This document shows, in pieces, positions 1 through 7,934 of a stretch of DNA of 50,285 nucleotides; position 1 is the stretch's first letter; every line of letters starts with the position of its first letter. The stretch is from Flavobacteriaceae bacterium. GTDB taxonomy: Bacteria > Bacteroidota > Bacteroidia > Flavobacteriales > Flavobacteriaceae. Under the pieces are notes generated by a model, which saw only the letters and a list, made by a program, of their open reading frames with translations, was not told the DNA's origin and searched no databases. The stretch spans positions 1 to 50,285 of the forward strand of contig PBNP01000001.1 of the NCBI GenBank assembly GCA_002723295.1. Reading direction: 5' to 3'. Both the position numbers and the translations under genes were made by a program.

Positions 1-687
1 CCAATCACCAGCTCCAGTAACTCCAATGATTTCATATGATGAGTCGTTATCAATATCTACTTTAATATTGCCTGCATGGCTTTTAGGACAATTGCTGTTA
101 TCGTGAAAGTCAAAACCTTCAATAAGATCAAAACCTTGTCCATTATTGATGTAAAATTTATCAAATGTTTCTAACCTACAAAAGTAATTTCCATCATCAA
201 GATCATATGATGATGGCTGATTCCCATCCTCTCCATGATAGTTTTCAGTATGATAATAAACATCAATCAAGCCATCTCCATTAAAATCCTCTACGGATTT
301 TGCAATGTTACCTGCATCACCTTCGAAAAAAACTTTGTGAGTTGGAATATATCTAAATTTGATATTTCCATTTTCCCTTTCTTGCAAAAGTAATCCTGAA
401 AAAGATCCTATTTCCGGAAGAGCTGCAATATTTAAGAAAATATCATTTAATTGATCATTATTCCAATCAATATCTAAGGAAGAAAATCTACTTAAATGAT
501 GATGGTTTTCTAAGTTGTAGGTTTTTTCATCCTCTAAAATATCATCCATATTGTAAATAGTGTTTTTATGTACTTTTATAATATCAATGGTAAAGGGATT
601 TTCTTCAGTGGTGACATTATTTTGACCAAAAACAACTAAAGGAACCAATAGGAATATTAAATAATAAAGATTAAACAACTTCAACAT
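1..687 (-). CDS. Secreted FG-GAP/VCBS-like repeat protein, C-terminus cut off by window edge
   Basis: The open frame runs from an ATG at 687 to the window edge without a stop, giving 229 residues of the N-terminal part. Residues 1-22 form a signal peptide (MLKLFNLYYLIFLLVPLVVF then GQN). The rest contains repeated calcium-loop-like stretches such as DWNNDQLNDIF, DFNGDGLIDVYY and DIDNDSSYEIIGV, each followed by short beta-strand-like segments. This is the pattern of FG-GAP/VCBS beta-propeller repeats. Such proteins are exported to the cell surface in Bacteroidota and often bind glycans or act in adhesion, but no catalytic residues are visible here. Whether a type IX secretion tail follows cannot be seen. 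The family call is from motif pattern only. Confidence 0.72.
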   Translation of the reverse strand, partial: MLKLFNLYYLIFLLVPLVVFGQNNVTTEENPFTIDIIKVHKNTIYNMDDILEDEKTYNLENHHHLSRFSSLDIDWNNDQLNDIFLNIAALPEIGSFSGLLLQERENGNIKFRYIPTHKVFFEGDAGNIAKSVEDFNGDGLIDVYYHTENYHGEDGNQPSSYDLDDGNYFCRLETFDKFYINNGQGFDLIEGFDFHDNSNCPKSHAGNIKVDIDNDSSYEIIGVTGAGDW

Positions 688-749
688 ACAATTTTTAGAG
701 TATTAATTTATGCAGGATAGTTTAATTTAGAAAATATATTTAACATTTA

Positions 750-827
750 TAAGAAATGTCCTTCTATTATAGGGGTTCTCATTTCTTACAGAATAAATTG
801 TGATTATGGATACTACGTATCCATAAT
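750..827. promoter_or_regulatory. Two perfect inverted repeats in an intergenic region
   Basis: The 182 bp between the secreted-protein start (687) and tRNA-Pro (870) holds no gene. It has two perfect dyads. The first has 9-bp arms, taagaaatg at 750-758 and catttctta at 780-788, separated by 21 bases. The second has 11-bp arms, attatggatac at 803-813 and gtatccataat at 817-827, separated by only 3 bases. Neither is followed by a T-run in the direction of the secreted-protein gene, so a terminator is unlikely. They could be operators or RNA hairpins in its leader. No TAnnTTTG promoter element was found nearby. Confidence 0.4.
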
Positions 828-830
828 AAA

Positions 831-861
831 AAACCTAATCAATTGGCAATTAATTAGGTTT
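831..861 (-). terminator. Rho-independent terminator downstream of tRNA-Pro
   Basis: Arms aaacctaat (831-839) and attaggttt (853-861) form a 9-bp stem around a 13-base loop, which itself contains a short aatt/aatt pairing. On the minus strand the stem is followed by a run of T (plus-strand A at 828-833). It lies 9 bases beyond the end of tRNA-Pro. A T-run on the plus strand makes it potentially bidirectional. Confidence 0.8.
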
Positions 862-869
862 TTTTTGTG

Positions 870-944
870 TCGGGGTGGCAGGATTCGAACCTGCGACCTC
901 CTGCTCCCAAAGCAGGCGCGATGACCGGACTACGCTACACCCCG
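870..944 (-). tRNA. tRNA-Pro (anticodon TGG)
   Basis: On the minus strand a complete cloverleaf can be folded. The acceptor arms are CGGGGTG and CACCCCG with discriminator A at 870. The anticodon arm is CCTGC/GCAGG around a loop with TGG, which reads proline codons. The T-arm has a normal TTCGAAT loop and the D-loop keeps its GG pair. No CCA is encoded, as is usual in this phylum, so it is added after transcription. A consensus promoter lies immediately upstream and a terminator immediately downstream, so it is a single-gene transcription unit between oxyR and the secreted-protein gene. Confidence 0.96.
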
Positions 945-955
945 AAAAGGTTCGG

Positions 956-986
956 CAAATATAAGGTTAATTGTAATTTAATTCAA
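956..986 (-). promoter_or_regulatory. Bacteroidota-type promoter of tRNA-Pro
   Basis: Read on the minus strand, TTG (984-986), 20 bases, then TATATTTG (956-963) matches the TTG-N17-23-TAnnTTTG consensus known from Flavobacterium and Bacteroides. Transcription would start around 949-950, a few bases before the mature tRNA 5' end at 944. This tight spacing supports the call. Confidence 0.8.
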
Positions 987-992
987 TAATAT

Positions 993-1919
993 CTATTTAG
1001 GTGGAATGATTTTTACATTTTCAAATTTAATAACACCTCTTATTACAGATTCAATTGTTTTAAAAAGCGCATTAATAATGGGAAACTTAATAAATGATTT
1101 GTGGTGAATTAAACTAATTTCTCTAGCTGGTGATGGTTCTTGAAAATATCGAATATTCGATTGCTTATCCTTTGATAATAAAATTGAATGAAGATAGGGT
1201 AGGAGAGTCATTCCTAAGCCTTCATCTGCTAGATTAATCATAGTTTCAAAGCTTCCACTTTTGATTTCGAAATTCTTACTATGACTCTTAATGTCGCATA
1301 GACTTAATGCCTGATCTCTAAAACAGTGTCCATCTTCTAAAATTAAAACTTTACTGCTTTCCAAATCTGCTACATCTAATTGTTTTTCTTCACTAAGATG
1401 ATGATGATCAGGAACATAAGCGACAAAAGGTTCATAATATAGGGCTGATTCGATTAATTTGTCATTGCTAAGTGGTGTAGCTCCAATTCCAGCATCTAGT
1501 TTTCCAGCTAAGATTTGTTCCATAAAATTTTTTGTTGTAGTCTCTTCTATTTTTAATGAAACATTTGGGTATTTTTTTAAAAAAGTATTTAAAAATATAG
1601 GGAGTAGGGTCGGGGAAACAGTTGGAATTATACCCAATTTAAAATCACCTCCCACATATCCTTTTACTTGATCACTTATATCTTTTATTTTCAAAGATTC
1701 TTCAAGTATCTTTTTTGCCTGTGGTATAATTTTTTCCCCTAATGAAGTTGGCTGTATTGGTTTTGTATTTCTATTAAAAATTTGACCACCAAGCTCCTCT
1801 TCCAATTTTTGTACTTGCATACTAAGAGTTGGTTGAGTTACAAAACATTCCTCTGCTGCAAGAGTAAAATTACCACATTTAGCTATCGAAATTATATATT
1901 CAAGTTGAGTTATTGTCAT
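993..1919 (-). CDS. oxyR: Hydrogen-peroxide-sensing LysR regulator OxyR
   Basis: This 308-residue protein has the LysR layout: a winged helix-turn-helix at about residues 1-60 and a periplasmic-binding-fold effector domain at about 90-300. The diagnostic feature is GHCFRDQALSLC, which places cysteines at residues 199 and 208, the same numbers as the peroxide-reactive disulfide pair of E. coli OxyR. This separates it from other LysR proteins. It should activate peroxide-defence genes when oxidised. Only 66 bp separate it from the cyclophilin gene upstream on the same strand. I found no consensus promoter in that gap, so it may be cotranscribed. sodC and msrA elsewhere in the window are further oxidative-stress genes, but I saw no evidence that OxyR controls them. 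Confidence 0.93.
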   Translation of the reverse strand: MTITQLEYIISIAKCGNFTLAAEECFVTQPTLSMQVQKLEEELGGQIFNRNTKPIQPTSLGEKIIPQAKKILEESLKIKDISDQVKGYVGGDFKLGIIPTVSPTLLPIFLNTFLKKYPNVSLKIEETTTKNFMEQILAGKLDAGIGATPLSNDKLIESALYYEPFVAYVPDHHHLSEEKQLDVADLESSKVLILEDGHCFRDQALSLCDIKSHSKNFEIKSGSFETMINLADEGLGMTLLPYLHSILLSKDKQSNIRYFQEPSPAREISLIHHKSFIKFPIINALFKTIESVIRGVIKFENVKIIPPK

Positions 1920-1985
1920 TAGAATAAACTATACATATAATAAAATTAATAAATTTAAACTATAAGAATAAAGTTTGTTTTAACT

Positions 1986-2660
1986 TCATTTAATTATGCT
2001 AACTCTCATGTATATATTTTTATGAGGTGTTTCACGATCATCTATTTCTTCAGAATTAATTTTATCAACCACATCCATTCCATCAATTACTTTTCCAAAG
2101 GCAGTATAATTGTTATCTAAATGATATGCTCCTGGTTTTTGTTGTACAATAAAAAACTCAAAGGGTGAGGCAAGCTTATGAGGGTTATCGATTTCACTGC
2201 TAGGCATTGATATAATACCTCTATGATGCTTATTCCCTTTTCTAGTGTCAGGGGGAAGGAGATACCTTCCTATTTTACTTCTTTTCCTTAATACTTTAGG
2301 ATTATCCGAATTTCCTCCTTGAATAATAAAATTTGGGACGACTCGATGAAAAATTGTTCCATCAAAATATTCTTTTTTCGTAAGATAGATGAAGTTAGCT
2401 CTATGGATTTCTGTATTGGAATATAATAGAATATCAATATTGCCATACTCAGTTGTGATTCTAACTTTATTTTCAGGGTTTTCCTTACCATACTCAAATA
2501 AAAATGGTATTGCATTATTTTTATTTAATAAAAATCTTTTTTCTTTTAAAATAACTTCTTTTTTTTCCTTAACTATATGTAATTTTTTAGCTGTATTTTC
2601 TTTTTTAGTAGTTTGACAACCAAAAATAAATATAGGTAAGAGAAAAAATAACATTCTCAT
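1986..2660 (-). CDS. Cyclophilin-type peptidyl-prolyl isomerase, lipoprotein
   Basis: The 224-residue product begins with a short hydrophobic lipoprotein signal ending in the lipobox IFGC (Cys15), so it should be anchored in the envelope facing the periplasm. From about residue 67 the cyclophilin fold follows, with YFDGTIFHRVVPNFIIQGG and, near the C-terminus, YTAFGKVIDGMDVVDKI. The arginine of FHRV and the QGG motif are the usual active-site elements. It catalyses cis-trans isomerisation of Xaa-Pro bonds during folding of exported proteins. Two in-frame ATGs exist, at 2660 and 2654, and either leaves a working signal. The 2660 start codon overlaps the start codon of the divergent NUDIX gene, and its probable promoter lies inside that gene (2690-2723). 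Confidence 0.9.
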   Translation of the reverse strand: MRMLFFLLPIFIFGCQTTKKENTAKKLHIVKEKKEVILKEKRFLLNKNNAIPFLFEYGKENPENKVRITTEYGNIDILLYSNTEIHRANFIYLTKKEYFDGTIFHRVVPNFIIQGGNSDNPKVLRKRSKIGRYLLPPDTRKGNKHHRGIISMPSSEIDNPHKLASPFEFFIVQQKPGAYHLDNNYTAFGKVIDGMDVVDKINSEEIDDRETPHKNIYMRVSIIK

Positions 2661-3303
2661 GAAAGAGTCAATTTTATTAAATAATATTTCAAAAATAAAA
2701 GAAATCCCCTTACCAGGAGCAAAAGCTCATTTATCCATGGCTCCATATCATAGATTTAAATACATAAAGAACTATGATAGTTTTAAGTCAAAAGCAACTA
2801 TTGCTAGTGTTTTGATTTTTGTTTTTGAAAATGACAAAAATGAATCCTGTTTTACACTTATTAAAAGAACATCTGGAATAGGTGTTCATTCAGGTCAAAT
2901 AAGCCTGCCAGGTGGTAAAAAAGAATTAACTGACAATTCAAATTGGGATACTGCAATAAGGGAAAGTGAAGAAGAGATTGGAATAAAAAGAAAAAAAATA
3001 AATTTTGTCTGTGAATTAAGTCCTATTTATATTCCCCCTAGCAATTATTTCGTTTATCCCTTTATTGGAATTTATTCAGAATCACCAAAATTTAAAAGTG
3101 ACCCCCTAGAAGTTGATAGATTAATTACTGTGCCAGTGAAATCATTAATTGATAAATCATTACTAGTTAATAAAAAAATAAATACTACTTATGCTAAAGA
3201 TGTTAGATTTCCTGCCTTTAAATTTAATAATGAAGTTGTTTGGGGAGCCACGGCTATGATATTAGCTGAATTTAAATTTTTATTGAAGAGAATTGATATT
3301 TAA
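2659..3303 (+). CDS. NUDIX hydrolase, CoA-pyrophosphatase (NudL) type
   Basis: The 214-residue protein carries the NudL-type signature GVHSGQISLPGGK just before the NUDIX box, which continues as RESEEEIGI with its metal-binding glutamates (about residues 85-113). Members of this subgroup cleave the pyrophosphate of coenzyme A or its derivatives, giving 4'-phosphopantetheine and adenosine bisphosphate. The first ATG at 2659 is preferred because the conserved N-terminal element IPLPGAKAHLSMAPYHRF needs the upstream residues. That ATG overlaps the opposing cyclophilin start, so any promoter must lie inside the cyclophilin gene. I found no perfect one there. The acyltransferase gene follows after 29 bp and is probably cotranscribed. 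Confidence 0.88.
   Translation: MKESILLNNISKIKEIPLPGAKAHLSMAPYHRFKYIKNYDSFKSKATIASVLIFVFENDKNESCFTLIKRTSGIGVHSGQISLPGGKKELTDNSNWDTAIRESEEEIGIKRKKINFVCELSPIYIPPSNYFVYPFIGIYSESPKFKSDPLEVDRLITVPVKSLIDKSLLVNKKINTTYAKDVRFPAFKFNNEVVWGATAMILAEFKFLLKRIDI
2690..2723 (-). promoter_or_regulatory. Predicted promoter of the cyclophilin gene inside the NUDIX coding region
   Basis: On the minus strand, TTTG (2720-2723), 22 bases and TATTTTTG (2690-2697) give a full match to the Bacteroidota consensus. The expected start point near 2684 gives a leader of about 24 bases before the ATG at 2660. The element lies within codons 11-22 of the divergently transcribed NUDIX gene, so cyclophilin transcription starts antisense to that gene. 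Confidence 0.6.
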
Positions 3304-3332
3304 TTTGGTAAATTTATCTTTTAAGATGAGTT

Positions 3333-4130
3333 ATGCTTTTACTTAAAAAGAATACTTTAGGCCATTATTTAATTTTGAAAAAATGGTTAATAAGATACCT
3401 GGGAATCATGACCCATAGAAGGTATCGTGGATTTAATAAGCTAGAAATTAAAGGGTCAGAAATAATTAGAAATTTACCAGAAAAAAATGTTTTATTTATT
3501 TCTAATCATCAAACTTATTTTGCGGATGTAGTTGCAATGTTACATGTATTTAATGCATGTCTTCATGGTAGAGTTGATTCAATAAAGAATGTTGGATATT
3601 TGTGGAATCCAAAATTGAATATTTATTTCATAGCAGCTAAAGAAACTATGAAAGCTGGTCTTTTACCAAGAATATTGGCCTATGCTGGATCTATTTCTAT
3701 TGAAAGAACATGGCGTGAAAAAGACAAAGAAGTTAATCGTAAGGTAAAATTTTCAGACATATCAAATATTGGTAAGGCTTTAAATGATGGATGGGTAATA
3801 ACATTTCCCCAGGGAACAACAAAGCCTTTCAAACCGATTAGAAAGGGCACAGCACATCTTATAAAAAAATATAAACCCTTAGTAATCCCTATAGTAATTG
3901 ATGGATTTAGACGTTCTTTTGATAAAAAAGGTATAATGATTAAAAAGAGAGATATACTTCAATCAATGATTATTAAATCTGCTTTGAAAATTAACTATAA
4001 AAAAGATTCAATTGAGCAAATTGTAGAAAAAATTGAATATGCAATTGAACAACACCCATCATTTTTGAAAGTTATGTCGGTTGAAGAGCTTAAAGCTCAA
4101 GAGGCTCTAAACAAAGAAAGAATGTGGTGA
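3333..4130 (+). CDS. 1-acyl-glycerol-3-phosphate acyltransferase family protein (PlsC-like)
   Basis: The 265-residue protein has the acyltransferase block I in SNHQTYFADV, with His59 and Asp65, and the substrate-binding block in FPQGTTKPFKPIRKG (FPEGTR-like). It should transfer an acyl chain to a lysophospholipid or related acceptor at the inner membrane. Two details differ from textbook PlsC: five rather than four residues separate the catalytic His and Asp, and the FPEGTR motif reads FPQGTT. I recall the same variants in related flavobacterial proteins, so I take this as a subfamily trait, not decay. It follows the NUDIX gene by 29 bp and ends 11 bp before the convergent sodC stop. The exact acceptor is unknown. 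Confidence 0.82.
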   Translation: MLLLKKNTLGHYLILKKWLIRYLGIMTHRRYRGFNKLEIKGSEIIRNLPEKNVLFISNHQTYFADVVAMLHVFNACLHGRVDSIKNVGYLWNPKLNIYFIAAKETMKAGLLPRILAYAGSISIERTWREKDKEVNRKVKFSDISNIGKALNDGWVITFPQGTTKPFKPIRKGTAHLIKKYKPLVIPIVIDGFRRSFDKKGIMIKKRDILQSMIIKSALKINYKKDSIEQIVEKIEYAIEQHPSFLKVMSVEELKAQEALNKERMW

Positions 4131-4141
4131 AATAACAACTC

Positions 4142-4684
4142 TTATTTTATAATACCTGCACAAGAAACCCTTGCTCCAGCTGCACCAGAAGGTTGTGAAA
4201 TGAAATCATCCTCACCTGCATGAATAATTATAGATTTATCTATTAAATTTTTGATTGGGTCATCACAACCTAAACACCAAAGATCTGTTTTAAACATTAC
4301 CATTCCATGTCCGGTAGAATCAGCAGTAAAATTCCCTATATCTCCCCTATGAAATCCACTATCTTTATCACCCCAAGCACCATGATTTTGAAAAGTAGGA
4401 TTCCAATGACCTCCTGCGGACTTTCCATCAGATGCTGAACAGTCTGCTTTTTCATGAATGTGGATAGCATGCATTCCAGGATTTAGGCCCATTATATGTG
4501 CTTCAAGAATTACTTCTCCATCTTTTTCAGATAAAGATGCAAATCCTGATGTTCCACTATCATTTTTAGAATTTAACGAAACTTTGATCTTGTTCAACTT
4601 TGATTTATTTTCTTGCTTTTTAATACTATTATTACAGTTTATAAAAATTGCAAAAACGATTATAATTATTGGATTAAATTTCAT
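4142..4684 (-). CDS. sodC: Cu/Zn superoxide dismutase, lipoprotein
   Basis: The 180-residue protein starts with a lipoprotein signal ending FINC (Cys17), followed by a Cu/Zn-SOD domain. Visible metal ligands are in HAIHIHEKADC, GGHWNP, HRGDIGNF and the late histidine of IIIHAGEDD. The structural disulfide cysteines are in EKADC and ARVSC. It dismutates superoxide to oxygen and peroxide in the periplasm. The start codon lies one base after the stop of the upstream propeller-protein gene, so the two are almost certainly cotranscribed and perhaps translationally coupled. The gene ends 11 bp from the convergent acyltransferase gene, and no terminator hairpin was seen there. Confidence 0.94.
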   Translation of the reverse strand: MKFNPIIIIVFAIFINCNNSIKKQENKSKLNKIKVSLNSKNDSGTSGFASLSEKDGEVILEAHIMGLNPGMHAIHIHEKADCSASDGKSAGGHWNPTFQNHGAWGDKDSGFHRGDIGNFTADSTGHGMVMFKTDLWCLGCDDPIKNLIDKSIIIHAGEDDFISQPSGAAGARVSCAGIIK

Positions 4685-4685
4685 T

Positions 4686-7600
4686 TTACTTATTATTTAA
4701 ATTAAATATTTTAGTTTCCTTAAAAGGAGATAATTCAGTTTCTTCCATTTTTAATTGATAATTTTTCCAATTATTACTGAAAAAATCATTTGCTTTTTCT
4801 AGAGCAATTTTCAATTCCTCTTTTGCGTGTTCAAGTAATCTAATTTCTGTAGAAGTAATTCCTTTAGGTCTTGTACTTATATAAGATGAAGCTTTATTTA
4901 ACCTATTTAAAACTGTTGGTTTTGGACTTCTTACTATACCTTGTCTTTTGTCATCTTTTCCAAAGAATAAATCTTGTATTTCTTTAATTTCAGAGATAAT
5001 TTCTTTAGTTAGAGAAAGTTGATCCTTAACTAGGGTAGTATCATCTTTTTTTAGTCTTAAATTAAAATCTTTAGTTACTTCTAAACTTTTCGCAAGTTGT
5101 ATTGTGATTTCGTCTGAAATTTCATAGTAGTTGTCTAAAATTTTTCCATACTCATATATTTCATCATTTAGCGTTTTATCAAAGGCAATTCTAGGGTCTG
5201 GTTTAACGGTTATATTACTTTTACTATTTTGATTACCAATTTCAATTATAACATTATAATTTCCTGGTTTAACATCTATACCTGAAGATTCTTTGTTCCT
5301 TTTTTTAATTATCCTGCTAGGATAATTTGGCCCTTTTTCATCCAAAGACCAATTAATTCTATAAAACCCTTTTTCTTTTGGTGTTTTTGTTTTAATGGTT
5401 CTTATTTCTCTTTCGCCATCTAATATTTTTAATGAAATTGTATCCACTTTCTTTTCATTATACTCATCATTATAGAAATATGTAAAATTTGCTCCAAATT
5501 TTCTGTTTGATCCATTAAAAATTGCATCACCACCAAATCTACTTCCTGTTGGTTGTTGTATTGACGATAAATAAGCAGTTGGAGCTTCAAATAATGTAAT
5601 TACCTTGTTTAATTCCGATAAATTACCAGCAATTTTTCTTAAAGGGTTTATATCATCAATTATCCATGCAGCTCTTCCAAATGTTCCAATAACTAAATCA
5701 TTCTCTCTTGATTGTATTGCAAGATCTTTTGTTGGAACAGTTGGAAATGTTTTAGAATTTAATTTTTGCCATTTTTCACCAGCATTAATTGAAATATATA
5801 AACCATCATCAGTTCCTAAGAATAATAGATTTGGATTTATAAGATCTTCAATTATACTAAGGGTAAAAGTTTTTGTGTCTTCTGGACCGACTATTCTCTG
5901 CCAAGTCTTACCGTAATTTTTTGTTCTATATGCATATGGCTCATAATTAAACCTTCTATAATCATTAGCAATTAACAAAGCTTCACCTTTATTTTTGTTA
6001 GAAGCTTTAATTTGAGGAATCCAGCTTCCCTTTGGTAATCCTTTCAACCCTTTGGTTACATCCATCCAATTTTTCCCTCCATCTCTAGTTATATGAACTT
6101 TTCCATCATCTGAACCCACCCATAACATATTTTTTTCAGGTGGGCTTGGTTCAATAACTAAAATTGTGCAATGATTTTCTGCACCAGTTGCATCAAGTGT
6201 TAATCCTCCACTTTCACCTTGTTTTTGTTTGTTAGGATCATTTGTTGTCAAATCTTTAGAGATTATTGTCCATGTTAATCCCTTATCAGTACTTTTATGA
6301 ACAAATTGGCTTCCAAAATATAATGTATTATTATCAAAAGGATCTTGACCAATTGCAGCATTCCAATTAAAACGAAGTTTTATATTAGAATTTGGATGTG
6401 TTGGTCTAACTGAATAATTATTACCTGTTTTCCAATCATATCTTGAGACATATCCTTGTTGACTCATAGCATACCCAAACTGAGAATCATCTTTATCAGG
6501 AACAACATCAAAGCCATCTCCAAATGCAATTTCTTGCCAATAAGAATTTCTTATACCTTGAGTTTTCCAAACATAAGATGGACCTCTCCATGATCCATTA
6601 TCTTGCATTCCTCCATAAACATTATAAGGAAATTCATTATCAGTACTAATATGATAAAATTGAGCTACAGGAATATTTCCAATAAATCTCCATGATTTAC
6701 CACCATCTCTGGATATATTTAAACCTCCATCATTTCCATCGATTATAAATTGACCATCTTCTGGATGAATCCACCATGCATGATGATCTGGGTGAATACC
6801 ATTAGAAACACCGTATGCTGGCATTAGTTGAGTAAATGTTCTTCCTCCATCTTCAGAAACATTAACATATGTAAAAACTGAATAAAGGCGATTCTCATTT
6901 TCAGGATCTACAAAAATATCTGAATAGTAAAACGGACGATTTCCAATATCTTTTTTATCGTTAATCTTTTTCCATGTTTTTCCACCATCATTAGATTTAT
7001 AAAGCGCATTTTTTTTTGATTCAATAAGAGCATATATTATTTGAGGTTTATTTTTAGCTATTGCAATACCAATTCTACCCATATTACCTTTGGGAAGCCC
7101 ATCATTATGACTTTTTTTTGTCCAAGTTTTACCCCCATCATAGGTAATGTAAAGAGAACTTCCTTCACCTCCTGATTTAAAAAACCAAGGATCTCTCTTG
7201 TGTTCCCAGAGTGCTGCAATCAATTTATTAGGATTTTTAGGATCAATTACAAGATCGGCAGCACCAGTTTTGAGATTACCACCCAATATTTTTGACCAGT
7301 TTTCACCACCATCAATAGATTTATACACACCCCTTTCTTTATGTTCTCCCCAAGGAGAACCTATTGCAGCAACATAAATAATATTAGGATTATTTGGATG
7401 AATAATTATTCTGTGAATATGACGAGTTTTTTCTAAACCCATTTTTTTCCAGCTAATACCTCCATCTAAGGATTTAAATATTCCATAACCTCCATTTAAA
7501 CTATTTCGAGGATTTCCTTCCCCAGTACCTACCCAAATTACATCCGGGTTTGATTGTTGTATAGCTATAGCTCCAATTGAAGCTGTTATTTGATTCTCAA

Positions 7601-7835
7601 ATAAGGGATTCCAGGAAATACCACCGCTTTTAGAGTGCCATATTCCACCTGAAGCTGTTCCAACAAAAATAATATTTGGGTTACTATGGACAACATCAAT
7701 AGATGTAATTCTTCCACTCATTCCTCCTGGCCCAATATTTCTTGCGGGAATATTATTTAACCATTTAGTATTGAACTCTTGTGCACTAGAAAAACTAGCT
7801 AATATTAGACTTATAGAAATAAATAATAATCTCAT
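4686..7835 (-). CDS. Exported sortilin/VPS10-like BNR (Asp-box) beta-propeller protein
   Basis: From the ATG at 7835 the protein has 1049 residues and begins with a clean signal peptide, MRLLFISISLILASFSSAQ. An in-frame upstream ATG at 7874 would put 13 extra residues before the signal and is less likely. I count eleven Asp-box motifs of the form S-x-D-x-G-x-x-W, for example SLDGGISW, SIDGGENW, TYDGGKTW and TRDGGKNW. They imply one or two beta-propellers over roughly residues 30-700. The C-terminal part looks like a beta-sandwich followed by a helical segment. Databases usually label such proteins as glycosyl hydrolase or VPS10-domain proteins, but I see no sialidase catalytic set. The substrate is unknown. 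It is cotranscribed with sodC. Confidence 0.8.
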   Translation of the reverse strand: MRLLFISISLILASFSSAQEFNTKWLNNIPARNIGPGGMSGRITSIDVVHSNPNIIFVGTASGGIWHSKSGGISWNPLFENQITASIGAIAIQQSNPDVIWVGTGEGNPRNSLNGGYGIFKSLDGGISWKKMGLEKTRHIHRIIIHPNNPNIIYVAAIGSPWGEHKERGVYKSIDGGENWSKILGGNLKTGAADLVIDPKNPNKLIAALWEHKRDPWFFKSGGEGSSLYITYDGGKTWTKKSHNDGLPKGNMGRIGIAIAKNKPQIIYALIESKKNALYKSNDGGKTWKKINDKKDIGNRPFYYSDIFVDPENENRLYSVFTYVNVSEDGGRTFTQLMPAYGVSNGIHPDHHAWWIHPEDGQFIIDGNDGGLNISRDGGKSWRFIGNIPVAQFYHISTDNEFPYNVYGGMQDNGSWRGPSYVWKTQGIRNSYWQEIAFGDGFDVVPDKDDSQFGYAMSQQGYVSRYDWKTGNNYSVRPTHPNSNIKLRFNWNAAIGQDPFDNNTLYFGSQFVHKSTDKGLTWTIISKDLTTNDPNKQKQGESGGLTLDATGAENHCTILVIEPSPPEKNMLWVGSDDGKVHITRDGGKNWMDVTKGLKGLPKGSWIPQIKASNKNKGEALLIANDYRRFNYEPYAYRTKNYGKTWQRIVGPEDTKTFTLSIIEDLINPNLLFLGTDDGLYISINAGEKWQKLNSKTFPTVPTKDLAIQSRENDLVIGTFGRAAWIIDDINPLRKIAGNLSELNKVITLFEAPTAYLSSIQQPTGSRFGGDAIFNGSNRKFGANFTYFYNDEYNEKKVDTISLKILDGEREIRTIKTKTPKEKGFYRINWSLDEKGPNYPSRIIKKRNKESSGIDVKPGNYNVIIEIGNQNSKSNITVKPDPRIAFDKTLNDEIYEYGKILDNYYEISDEITIQLAKSLEVTKDFNLRLKKDDTTLVKDQLSLTKEIISEIKEIQDLFFGKDDKRQGIVRSPKPTVLNRLNKASSYISTRPKGITSTEIRLLEHAKEELKIALEKANDFFSNNWKNYQLKMEETELSPFKETKIFNLNNK

Positions 7836-7934
7836 TGAATTTAAATTTATTTTAAAGATAATAAACTGATTCAATTTAATTAACTCTTAAAAATATGTGA
7901 TATTTTTACCGATTAAATAAAATATTTTATTTAA

